From NCBI GenBank assembly GCA_012729815.1, contig JAAYCJ010000248.1, positions 1 to 34,568 of the forward strand: DNA of 34,568 bases, written 5' to 3'. The notes beneath the pieces were generated by a model that saw only the letters and a program-made list of their open reading frames with translations, ran no database searches and had not been told where the DNA came from. A program made the translations under genes and the position numbers. Shown here piece by piece: positions 26,511-33,888 of the stretch (position 1 is the stretch's first letter; each line of letters opens with the position of its first letter). Origin of the DNA: Phycisphaerae bacterium. GTDB lineage: Bacteria > Planctomycetota > Phycisphaerae > JAAYCJ01.

Positions 26511-27488
26511 CTATCTGCCCTTCGACTTGCCGCCCTTCGGCGGAGTCGGAGCCTCTTCGTCCTCTTCCTCCTGCGGCTCCTCAGGCTTGGCCGGCGGATA
26601 CAGGTAGTACTGCACCCCGATCCCCACTCCCGTCATCACCGCCAGACCCGTCCAGACAACCCACGAATTGACCGAAAGCCACTGCGTCTGAACCGTCGCC
26701 TTCAGCGTCAGCAACGCCGCCACACTCAACGCCACCAGCAGCGATCCGGTCGCCGAAGTATAAACAATGTTCAGGAAATACGGCCGCAAAAACGCCGCCA
26801 GCATCGCCACGATCAGGGCCGCCATCAAAATGATCGTCAACTCAAACCGCAGCCGCGGCATGATCACCGACAAATTGCGCAGAATGGACGACGCCGTCTC
26901 CGGAAAACCCGCCCGCCACCCGTCCCAGTCCGCATACGCCCGCGGGGCCAGTTTCGGCAACAGCACCTCCAGATTCCGATACGCCTGACCCGTGCTGGCG
27001 CTCGCCGGTTCGGTCGTCGCCGAAATCCCGCCCGTCGCCCGCTGCGTCGCCGGCGGGTTCAGTTCGATCCCTTGCGAAACCCGGGCCACCTGCGTCTGCC
27101 GCGCCGCCTGCGCCAGGCACGGCTGGGCCCACGCGTACCAATAAACGATCAGCAGGGCCAGACCCACCAGCCCCGAGGCAAACAACCCCAGCCAGAACCG
27201 GAACAACCAGTACCCCAGACTCGCCCCCAGCGCCACCCCGATCGTCATCCCCAGAAACACATTGACCGCGTACGCGTTGGCCACTTCCCAGCCGCCGACG
27301 ATCCCCACCGACAAAAACAGCACGGTCAAAAACAACCGATGAAACCGGCTGCCGAACAGCCAGAACAGCACGCCCACCGTCAACAGCAGGGCCACGACCG
27401 CGTAAACCACCTCGACCTGCTGGAAAAACAGCATGTCCGACAGCCCCGTTGGCGCACCTGCCCCGCTTCCTATCAAACCCCACATCAT
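26511..27488 (-). CDS. Multi-pass membrane protein with soluble loop (first of a paralogous pair)
   Basis: A 325-aa protein when started at the ATG pair at 27488-27483. It has four or five hydrophobic helices in the first 120 residues (LLTVGVLFWLFGSRFHRLFLTVLFLSVGIVGG and following, similar in layout to the downstream protein), a polar loop of about 120 residues (about 122-225), three more helices, and a cytoplasmic tail EEEDEEAPTPPKGGKSKGR. No enzyme motif is visible. Start choice is uncertain: the frame stays open to 27881, but that part is antisense to the ftsK start and there is no good ribosome site at either start. It is divergent from ftsK. Confidence 0.7.
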   Translation of the reverse strand: MMWGLIGSGAGAPTGLSDMLFFQQVEVVYAVVALLLTVGVLFWLFGSRFHRLFLTVLFLSVGIVGGWEVANAYAVNVFLGMTIGVALGASLGYWLFRFWLGLFASGLVGLALLIVYWYAWAQPCLAQAARQTQVARVSQGIELNPPATQRATGGISATTEPASASTGQAYRNLEVLLPKLAPRAYADWDGWRAGFPETASSILRNLSVIMPRLRFELTIILMAALIVAMLAAFLRPYFLNIVYTSATGSLLVALSVAALLTLKATVQTQWLSVNSWVVWTGLAVMTGVGIGVQYYLYPPAKPEEPQEEEDEEAPTPPKGGKSKGR

Positions 27489-27726
27489 GGTTCCATGTTC
27501 CGCAAAAAATCCTTCGGCGTTCGCATCATCGCACGTCTTCCCAGTATCGGCAGACCTGGAATTTCCACTTCTACCTTTTACTCCCGAACCGCCCGCATGG
27601 TTCGCTTTTGCTGGAGTCACAAGCTCCCGACGGCCGATACCAGTACTGCGATCGGCCTGCTCGGACGCTCCCCGCCCGCGCTGCGCCGTCGCCGTCGACA
27701 ACCACACAAGCGAGGAACCGACCCCG

Positions 27727-30174
27727 ATGGCCAAAGCCAAACGCAAGCACAAGACCCCCGAGGAACCGCCAATCAACAAGTGGGAACTCTTCTGGTATCT
27801 CGGCAAGATCCTGCTGGTCTCGGCTGTGTGCCTGTATCTCTGGATCGCCTGCATTACCTTCGACGCCACCGACTGGCCCAACCCCGACTGCTACCGCCAC
27901 CCGTCGCTCCAGGTCACGCACAACTGGTGCGGAATCACCGGCGCTTATGTTTCCTTCGCCCTGTTTCACTACTTCGGCGAAGGGGCGTGGGTCCTCCTCC
28001 TCCTGGTCACCTGCGTCGGGTTCATGGTCATCGTCGCCATGAGCGAAACCGAGATGGCCCTGCGGGTGGCCGGCATGCTCGTGCTGGTCGCCGTCGGCTC
28101 CGGCATCTTCTCACTCCTGGAGCCGCCGTGGGCGTCCGATCTGCCTCTGGGCGCCGGGGGCGTGCTGGGCTTCGCCATCACTCACTATCTGGAGCAGTAC
28201 TTCTCGCTGTTCGGAGCCGCCCTGATCCTGCTGGTCGGTCTGGCCGTCGGCTTGATCCTGGCCGCCGATGAGTTCGTGGTCTATCTGCCCGTCCTGTTCC
28301 GCCAGGTCCGCGCCCGCGCCGACTGGCTGGTCGAGCAGTTCCGTCAGCGGTACCTGGTCCCTCAGACCGCTCCTTCACGACCCCGCAAGGCCTTGCCCGC
28401 GCCGCCGCGGACCGCCGTGGCCGTTGCCGATCCCGACGACGATGATGACGAAGTCGAACAGGCCACGCGGTTCGTCGACGACGATGAGGCGGACCAACCC
28501 GACCAGGCCGAAGAGGAAGAAGACGAGGAAAGCGAAGACGACCAGGACGAAGGCGACGAGGATGTGATCGAAGCCGAAGCCGAACCCGCCCCGGCCGTCC
28601 GCGAAGAACCCAAAATATTCCTGGCCAAACCGCTCCCGGAAAAGAAAAACTCCAAGCCCACCTCGTGGCCCAAGGACATGGGCGACTGGGAACTGCCCCC
28701 GCTGGAACTGCTCAACAACGAGCGGCAGGTCCTCGCCGACGACCACGAGTCCCAGGTCCGCGAAAAGGCCAAAATCCTCGAACGCACCCTCAGCGAGTTC
28801 CGAATCGACGCCGCCGTCGTCGAAATCGACACCGGCCCCGTCGTCACCCTCTTCGAACTGCAACTGGGACCGGGCATCAAGGTCAAGAGCATCGACGAAC
28901 GATCCAAGGACCTCGCCCGCGCCCTCAAAAGCCCCTCCGTCCGCGTCGTCGCACCCATCCCCGGCAAGAACACCATCGGCATCGAGGTGCCCAACCTCGA
29001 AAAACAGCCGGTCCGACTCCGCGAACTGATCGAGCTCTCCGGCAGCGCCCCTGGACGCATGACCATCCCCCTGTTCCTCGGCAAGGACGCCAGCGGCAAC
29101 CCCCTGGTCCATGACCTCTGCTCCATGCCCCACCTCCTGATCGCCGGCACCACCGGCAGCGGAAAAAGCGTCTGCATCAACAGCATCATCATGTCCGTCC
29201 TGCTCACCCAGCGGCCGGACCACGTCAAGATGATCCTCGTCGACCCCAAAATGGTCGAACTCTCCAGCTTCAAGGAAATCCCCCACCTGATGTGCCCCGT
29301 CGTCCATGACGTCGACCGCGCCCAGGCCATCCTCGAATGGCTCGTCCAGAAAATGGAAGAACGCTACGCCATCCTCTCCGAGGCCCAGGTCCGCAACATC
29401 AGCGCCTACAACAACCTCGGCCGCGACACCCTCCTCGAGCGTTTCCAGCCGACCGACGACGATGAGGCCTCGCGAATCCAGACCTACCTGCCCTACATGG
29501 TCCTCGTCATCGACGAACTCGCCGACCTGATGATGGTCAGCCCCAAGGAAGTCGAACTCTCCCTGGCCCGCCTCGCCCAGAAAAGCCGGGCCGTCGGCAT
29601 CCATATCATCCTGGCCACCCAGCGGCCCGAAGCCAAGGTCGTCACCGGCCTCATCAAGTCCAACCTGCCCACCCGCGTCGCCTTCCGGGTCAACAGCCGA
29701 CTCGACTCCCGGATCGTCATGGACCAGAACGGCGCCGAAGATCTGCTCGGCATGGGCGATATGCTCTTCCTGCCGCCCGGCTCCGGCAAGCCGGTTCGGG
29801 CCCAGGGCACCCTCGTCGACGACCATGAACTCAAGCAGACCCTCAAGTACCTCCGCGACCGCGCCGAACCCGAATTCCACGACGAGCTCATGCAGATCGG
29901 CAAGGTCAGCCTCGACGGCCTCGAGAAAGACGAGTTCTTCGACGAGGCGGTCCGTCTGGTCCTGGAGTCCAAACGCGGCAGCGTCTCGCTGCTCCAGCGG
30001 AAACTCAACGTCGGGTACTCCCGCGCCTCCCGACTCATCGAACAGATGGCCGCCGCGGGTATCGTCGGCGACTACAAGGGCTCCCAGGCCCGCGAAGTCT
30101 CCATGACCATCGACGAGTACGAAGCCCTCAAAGCCCAGATGCAGACCGAAGTCGACGACGGCATGACCGACTGA
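27727..30174 (+). CDS. ftsK: DNA translocase FtsK (SpoIIIE family)
   Basis: Protein of 815 aa. FtsK is a membrane-anchored hexameric ATPase that pumps chromosomal DNA through the closing septum. Residues 25-190 contain four transmembrane helices. An acidic linker follows (about 234-290, with runs of Asp and Glu), then the alpha-beta motor domain (about 340-720) with Walker A GTTGSGKS (474-481) and Walker B VLVIDELAD (Asp596, Glu597). Residues 660-700 hold the conserved MDQNGAEDLLGMGDML segment. The C-terminal gamma domain (about 738-800) is a winged helix (VSLLQRKLNVGYSRASRLIEQM, then VSMTIDEYE) that in other bacteria reads KOPS/SRS sites. The ATG at 27727 has GAGGAA nine bases upstream; the earlier open frame to 27433 is not convincing. 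Confidence 0.96.
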   Translation: MAKAKRKHKTPEEPPINKWELFWYLGKILLVSAVCLYLWIACITFDATDWPNPDCYRHPSLQVTHNWCGITGAYVSFALFHYFGEGAWVLLLLVTCVGFMVIVAMSETEMALRVAGMLVLVAVGSGIFSLLEPPWASDLPLGAGGVLGFAITHYLEQYFSLFGAALILLVGLAVGLILAADEFVVYLPVLFRQVRARADWLVEQFRQRYLVPQTAPSRPRKALPAPPRTAVAVADPDDDDDEVEQATRFVDDDEADQPDQAEEEEDEESEDDQDEGDEDVIEAEAEPAPAVREEPKIFLAKPLPEKKNSKPTSWPKDMGDWELPPLELLNNERQVLADDHESQVREKAKILERTLSEFRIDAAVVEIDTGPVVTLFELQLGPGIKVKSIDERSKDLARALKSPSVRVVAPIPGKNTIGIEVPNLEKQPVRLRELIELSGSAPGRMTIPLFLGKDASGNPLVHDLCSMPHLLIAGTTGSGKSVCINSIIMSVLLTQRPDHVKMILVDPKMVELSSFKEIPHLMCPVVHDVDRAQAILEWLVQKMEERYAILSEAQVRNISAYNNLGRDTLLERFQPTDDDEASRIQTYLPYMVLVIDELADLMMVSPKEVELSLARLAQKSRAVGIHIILATQRPEAKVVTGLIKSNLPTRVAFRVNSRLDSRIVMDQNGAEDLLGMGDMLFLPPGSGKPVRAQGTLVDDHELKQTLKYLRDRAEPEFHDELMQIGKVSLDGLEKDEFFDEAVRLVLESKRGSVSLLQRKLNVGYSRASRLIEQMAAAGIVGDYKGSQAREVSMTIDEYEALKAQMQTEVDDGMTD

Positions 30175-30201
30175 TCGATTTCCACCCGCCTGCCGAATCA
30201 A

Positions 30202-30235
30202 AAACGGGTGACAGTCGAAGGACTGTCACCCGTTT
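30202..30235. terminator. Bidirectional terminator between ftsK and rplU
   Basis: AAACGGGTGACAGTC (30202-30216) and GACTGTCACCCGTTT (30221-30235) form a perfect 15-bp stem around a GAAG loop. On the minus strand the stem is followed by a T-run (GTTTTTGATT), on the plus strand by TTTGACTTT. It sits 27 bases after the ftsK stop and 23 bases after the rplU stop, so it serves both converging genes. Confidence 0.9.
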
Positions 30236-30258
30236 GACTTTCTACCGTTTCCCCGCGG

Positions 30259-30579
30259 CTACGCTTCGATCTTCTCGATCCGAACCCGCGTGTACTTCTG
30301 GCGGTGCCCCGTGTGGGTCAGATGGCCTTTGCGGCGAATAAAGTTCACCACCTCCACCTTCGGACCCTTGACCTCCGAAGTCTCGACCTTCGCGATCACC
30401 TTCGCCCCGGCCACCACCGGCGTGCCCACCTTCGACGAGCTGCCCTCGCCCACCAGCAGCACCCGGTCAAACTCCACCGTATCCTGGCCGTCCGAAAGCT
30501 CGATCAGGTCCACGTCCAGCACCTGGCCCTCGGTCACCTTGTATTGCTCGCCGCGATCTTCGATTATTGCGTACACCAT
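30259..30579 (-). CDS. rplU: 50S ribosomal protein L21
   Basis: Protein of 106 aa. L21 binds 23S rRNA in the large ribosomal subunit. The sequence begins VYAIIEDRGEQYKVTEGQVLDVDLIE, continues with DRVLLVGEGSSSKVGTPVVAGAKVIAKV and ends in the RNA-binding RRKGHLTHTGHRQKYTRVRIEKI tail (the GHRQ segment is the L21 signature). The start at 30579 is chosen because AGGAG lies six bases upstream and the family begins with this strand; the ORF is open to 30624. It has its own consensus promoter at 30610-30638. L27 (rpmA), which normally follows rplU, is not next to it: the gene ends in the shared terminator with convergent ftsK. Confidence 0.95.
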   Translation of the reverse strand: MVYAIIEDRGEQYKVTEGQVLDVDLIELSDGQDTVEFDRVLLVGEGSSSKVGTPVVAGAKVIAKVETSEVKGPKVEVVNFIRRKGHLTHTGHRQKYTRVRIEKIEA

Positions 30580-30609
30580 CGTTCTCCTGTTGTTCCGACA
30601 GAAACCCAT

Positions 30610-30638
30610 ATTATAGAAATCCACCCCGCCGGATGCAA
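30610..30638 (-). promoter_or_regulatory. Promoter of rplU
   Basis: On the minus strand TTGCAT (30638-30633) is separated by exactly 17 bp from a perfect TATAAT (30615-30610). The start point would be near 30603, leaving about 24 bases of leader before the rplU ATG, with AGGAG inside it. This is the best promoter in the window. Confidence 0.8.
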
Positions 30639-30660
30639 CCGGGAATCCGACAAAACGTGC

Positions 30661-30693
30661 CAGTATCGCTGTGATAACTAATCAGTGTCGCTG
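30661..30693. repeat. 22-bp-spaced direct repeat upstream of the rplU promoter
   Basis: CAGTATCGCTG (30661-30671) and CAGTGTCGCTG (30683-30693) differ at one base and start 22 bp apart, close to two turns of helix. They enclose the partly palindromic TGATAACTAATCA. They lie about 23-55 bp upstream of the rplU -35, a position that suits an activator or operator. Function is inferred only. Confidence 0.5.
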
Positions 30694-30723
30694 TCGTCGG
30701 CCCGGCCGCGTTCCCGCCCGCCC

Positions 30724-31467
30724 TTACCACATCTTCTCCGCCTCGAACGGGCCGGCCGGACCCGGTTTCTTCGGCTTGGGCAGGGCCTTGAGGATCGCCT
30801 CCGCCAGCTTCAGGTCGCTCGGCCGCGTGATCTTGACGTTGCTCAGGTCGTTCTCCACCACCACCGTCCGCACTCCGATCCGCTCGACCACCTGGGCGTC
30901 ATCGGTGAAATGCCCCTTCTGACCGCCGAGCTTGGCGTAGGCCTCGACAATGACCTGCCGCTTGAACACCTGCGGCGTCTGGGCCAGGTAAAGCCCGCGA
31001 CGATCCACCGTCTCCTGGATCACCTTCTCGCCGTCCACCCGCTTGATCGTCTCGTTCACCGGCGACGCCAGCATCGCCGCCCCGTGTTTCTCAGCCGCCT
31101 CAAAAACCTCCGTGATCTTCTCGGCGGTCAGGCACGGACGCACCGCGTCGTGCACCGCCACCAGCTCCGCCTGATCGTCCACCGCGGCCAGCGCGTTGGC
31201 GACCGTCTGACAGCGCTCCGCCCCTCCCTTGACCAGCCTCACGCCCATAAACCCCAGGTTGGCCCCGTACTTGGTCTTCACGTCGTCGTAGTCCTCCTCG
31301 CTGACCGCCAGCACGATCTGACAGACGTCCTCGCGGTTGACGAAAAGCTCCAGCGTCCGGATCATCACCGGCCGCCCGTCGATCTGGGCGAACGTCTTCT
31401 TGACCGGACCGCCGAAACGGGTACCCGCCCCAGCGGCGGCGACGATCACGGCGACTTTCGAGGGCAT
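30724..31467 (-). CDS. ispD: 2-C-methyl-D-erythritol 4-phosphate cytidylyltransferase
   Basis: Protein of 247 aa. IspD couples CTP and methylerythritol 4-phosphate in the MEP isoprenoid pathway. Visible motifs are VIVAAAGAGTRFGGPVKKTF (CTP-binding loop and its Lys/Arg residues), VHDAVRP (nucleotide site), and the C-terminal KITRPSDLKLAEAIL, all conserved in IspD. A longer open frame upstream on the same strand is not used: AAAGGAGG lies just before the ATG at 31467. A short Pro/Lys-rich tail is added at the end. It starts 18 bp after the PIN-TRAM gene, the gene order seen in many bacteria (YacL-type gene then ispD), so the two are probably co-transcribed. ispF is not adjacent. Confidence 0.95.
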   Translation of the reverse strand: MPSKVAVIVAAAGAGTRFGGPVKKTFAQIDGRPVMIRTLELFVNREDVCQIVLAVSEEDYDDVKTKYGANLGFMGVRLVKGGAERCQTVANALAAVDDQAELVAVHDAVRPCLTAEKITEVFEAAEKHGAAMLASPVNETIKRVDGEKVIQETVDRRGLYLAQTPQVFKRQVIVEAYAKLGGQKGHFTDDAQVVERIGVRTVVVENDLSNVKITRPSDLKLAEAILKALPKPKKPGPAGPFEAEKMW

Positions 31468-31484
31468 AGGATTCCTCCTTTGGG

Positions 31485-32591
31485 CTAGGCGTTGTGGTTG
31501 CGGCGGGAACTGTCGCGACCGGCGTCCTCGGTCTTGCCGAAGATCATCCGGCCCGCCGAGGTCTGAAGCGAACTGGTGATCGTGATGTTGACCGTCTGAC
31601 CGATCCGGCTGCGGCCGCCCTCGATGACGACCATCGTGCCGTCCTCGAGATACCCGACCCCCTGGCCCGGTTCCTCGCCCGCCTTGACGATCTTGACCGC
31701 CAGGGCCTCGCCCGGCAGCACCACCGATTTGAGCGAATTGGTCAGGTCGTTGATATTCACCACCTCCACGCCCCGGATCTGCGCGACCTTGTTGAGGTTG
31801 TAATCCGTCGTCATGATCTTGGCGTGCATCTCCTCCGCCAGCGCGACCAGCCGCTGATCCACCGGCCCGCGGCTGCTGCCGTCGTCGTGGATCGTCAAAT
31901 CCACGTCCTTCTGGCCCTGCAGCTTGTTGACAATGTCCAGCCCGCGGCGCCCGCGGTTGCGCTTCAGCCGGTCCTGCGAATCCGCCACCTGCTGAAGCTC
32001 CACCAGCACGAACCGCGGCACGATCAGCGGGTTGTCGAATATCCGCGTCTGCGCAATGTCCGCGATCCGGCCGTCGATGATCACCGACGTGTCCAGGATG
32101 ATCGGACGACCGCCCTTGATCTTCTTCTCGAACTCCACGTACGGAATGATGAACCGGATGTCGTCCTTCGTCTGAAGCACGAAACTGATCGCGAAGTAGC
32201 ACGACAGCACGCCCACCAGCAGCTTGATCGCCACCAGGGCTGGGGCGTCCTGGAACCCCACGATCTCCCGATCCACCACGATCGCCTCGCGAAGCCCGAA
32301 TCCCGATACCTCCACCACCAGGTCGATCACCATCGCGAAAACGTACGCGAACACCAAGCCGGCCAGCAACCCGATGAACAACCCCGAAATCGCCAGCAGC
32401 GACTTCTTCGAAATCAGGATATCCAAGCCGATTGTCAACGCCCCGATGCCCAGCACGCCCAGCACGATCGCCTCTCTCGGAACCGCGGCGAAAACCCCCT
32501 CCGTCTCGGCGTCCGGAGCGGCGATAACGTACGAGACCGCAATCGCCAACAGGGCGAAAAGAAAGACGCCGCGAATGACGTGAAGCACCAT
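31485..32591 (-). CDS. PIN and TRAM domain membrane protein (YacL family)
   Basis: Protein of 368 aa. The N-terminal part has four hydrophobic helices (about 1-25, 38-58, 62-95 and 115-140). A PIN-type nuclease domain follows (about 163-285), with IILDTSVIIDGRI (Asp167 and Asp173) and TTDYNLNKVAQ near its end, the acidic residues expected for metal binding. A C-terminal TRAM domain (about 290-350) follows, with VLPGEALAVKIVKAG and QTVNITI. This layout defines the YacL/YprB-like PIN-TRAM family, whose substrate is not known; the fold suggests RNA cleavage or binding at the membrane. The start at 32591 has GGAG upstream. Its own promoter lies 40 bases further upstream. Confidence 0.93.
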   Translation of the reverse strand: MVLHVIRGVFLFALLAIAVSYVIAAPDAETEGVFAAVPREAIVLGVLGIGALTIGLDILISKKSLLAISGLFIGLLAGLVFAYVFAMVIDLVVEVSGFGLREAIVVDREIVGFQDAPALVAIKLLVGVLSCYFAISFVLQTKDDIRFIIPYVEFEKKIKGGRPIILDTSVIIDGRIADIAQTRIFDNPLIVPRFVLVELQQVADSQDRLKRNRGRRGLDIVNKLQGQKDVDLTIHDDGSSRGPVDQRLVALAEEMHAKIMTTDYNLNKVAQIRGVEVVNINDLTNSLKSVVLPGEALAVKIVKAGEEPGQGVGYLEDGTMVVIEGGRSRIGQTVNITITSSLQTSAGRMIFGKTEDAGRDSSRRNHNA

Positions 32592-32632
32592 GGATGATCT
32601 CCGAGCACAAATAATGGGATAATCTGAATACA

Positions 32633-32660
32633 AGTATATCAGGCGGAAGAGCCTTTTCAA
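32633..32660 (-). promoter_or_regulatory. Promoter of the PIN-TRAM / ispD operon
   Basis: On the minus strand TTGAAA (32660-32655) is followed after 16 bp by TATACT (32638-32633). The start point would be near 32626, with a leader of about 35 bases. It lies in a short AT-rich gap after the enolase-superfamily gene. Confidence 0.65.
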
Positions 32661-32703
32661 CGTTGCGCCGCGCTGCCCGCCGGCCGACGCCGCGACCCGT
32701 GCC

Positions 32704-33888
32704 TCAAAACTTGATCGGAATCGCCGCGCTGTGGGCGTAGCGCTGCAGCTTGCCCGCATCGACCTGCACGCCCAGACCCGGACCGCCAGGCGCCGGAATC
32801 CGACCGCGATACCGCAGCGGCTCGCGACGGGCCACGTCGTCCTTCATCAGCCACCGCCCGTAGTTGCCCTCCGCGAAGATCACCTCCGGCAGCAACGCGG
32901 CAAACCACTGGCCCGCCCGCGTCAGGATCATCGTCTCGCCGACCAGACAGCCAAGCTGCACCTCGATCCCCCGCGAGTACGCGTACCCCGCCAGCCGCAA
33001 CGACGGCAGCAGCCCCCCGTTCTTGGCGATCCGAATATCGAACACCCCCGCCCGGTAGTCGTCCGCCAGCCGCTCGCCGTCCTCCGGGGAGACCAGCGAC
33101 TCATCCGCGATCAGGTTCACCCCCCGATGGTGCTGCACGTCAAGCCAGGACCCATCGGCGTCCTTGGCCGTCGGCTGCTCCAGGTACAACACGCCCAACT
33201 CCTCCAGCCGCCCAACCTTCTCATCCAACTCCTCCGGCCGCCACGCCCCGTTCGCGTCCACCCGAAGCCGCGCACGGCCCGCCCGCAGCGCACGGCCCAA
33301 CCGCCGAACCACCGCCTCCAGCCGCTCAAACTCCTGCTCGTCGCCCACCTTCACCTTGATGTCCCGCAGACCCCAGAGCCGCATCAGCAACGCCATCCGC
33401 GACGCCTTCTCCGGAGCCGAAAAACCGATGATCCCGCTGTAACCGACCTTCGCCGTCGCACCCGGCGGCGACCAGAACGGCTGGTCCAGCCAACCCGCCA
33501 ACGCCTCCGGACTCCGTCGAAACAGCCTGCCCCACGCGTCCAACAACGCCAGCTCAACCGCGCAGCGGGCCGCGTACATCGGCCGATCGCCGATCGTCAG
33601 CGGCAGCGAATCGAGAAACTCGATCGCCGCCCCGAAGCTCTGAGGATGGGCCTCCAGCAGCCTCGGCACAAACTCCCGCTGAACCGCCTCGACCACCCCA
33701 GCCGGAGTCTCGCCCGTCACGTACGGCCGGGCCAGAGTCTCCCCGAATCCCGTCGTCCCGCCGTCCAGCTCCACCGCCAATACCACGTTGTCGCTCGCCT
33801 CGCGCACCGCCGCCCCGTGCCCGAACGGCCTGCGAAACGGGATGCCAAGCTGGTGGATCGTGATCTGGGCAATCTGGCTTCGAATCAT
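32704..33888 (-). CDS. Enolase-superfamily enzyme (mandelate racemase / muconate lactonizing type)
   Basis: Protein of 394 aa. After an N-terminal capping domain (about 1-130) comes the beta barrel with the usual metal ligands: RLRVDANGAW (Asp), LYLEQP (Glu) and LIADESL (Glu/Asp). DIKVKVGD contributes the KxK motif on the second strand and RIAKNGGL the lysine of the sixth strand, the pattern of the muconate-lactonizing/dipeptide-epimerase subgroup, in which the two lysines act as acid and base. The exact reaction (cycloisomerase, o-succinylbenzoate synthase or dipeptide epimerase) cannot be told. The start overlaps the endonuclease V stop by four bases (ATGA), so the two are translationally coupled. 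Earlier in-frame codons to 34011 lie inside endonuclease V and are not used. Confidence 0.9.
   Translation of the reverse strand: MIRSQIAQITIHQLGIPFRRPFGHGAAVREASDNVVLAVELDGGTTGFGETLARPYVTGETPAGVVEAVQREFVPRLLEAHPQSFGAAIEFLDSLPLTIGDRPMYAARCAVELALLDAWGRLFRRSPEALAGWLDQPFWSPPGATAKVGYSGIIGFSAPEKASRMALLMRLWGLRDIKVKVGDEQEFERLEAVVRRLGRALRAGRARLRVDANGAWRPEELDEKVGRLEELGVLYLEQPTAKDADGSWLDVQHHRGVNLIADESLVSPEDGERLADDYRAGVFDIRIAKNGGLLPSLRLAGYAYSRGIEVQLGCLVGETMILTRAGQWFAALLPEVIFAEGNYGRWLMKDDVARREPLRYRGRIPAPGGPGLGVQVDAGKLQRYAHSAAIPIKF

Noticed and set aside
28375-30201. 608-codon minus-strand frame
   Set aside because: Antisense to ftsK, whose Walker motifs and gamma domain are intact on the plus strand.
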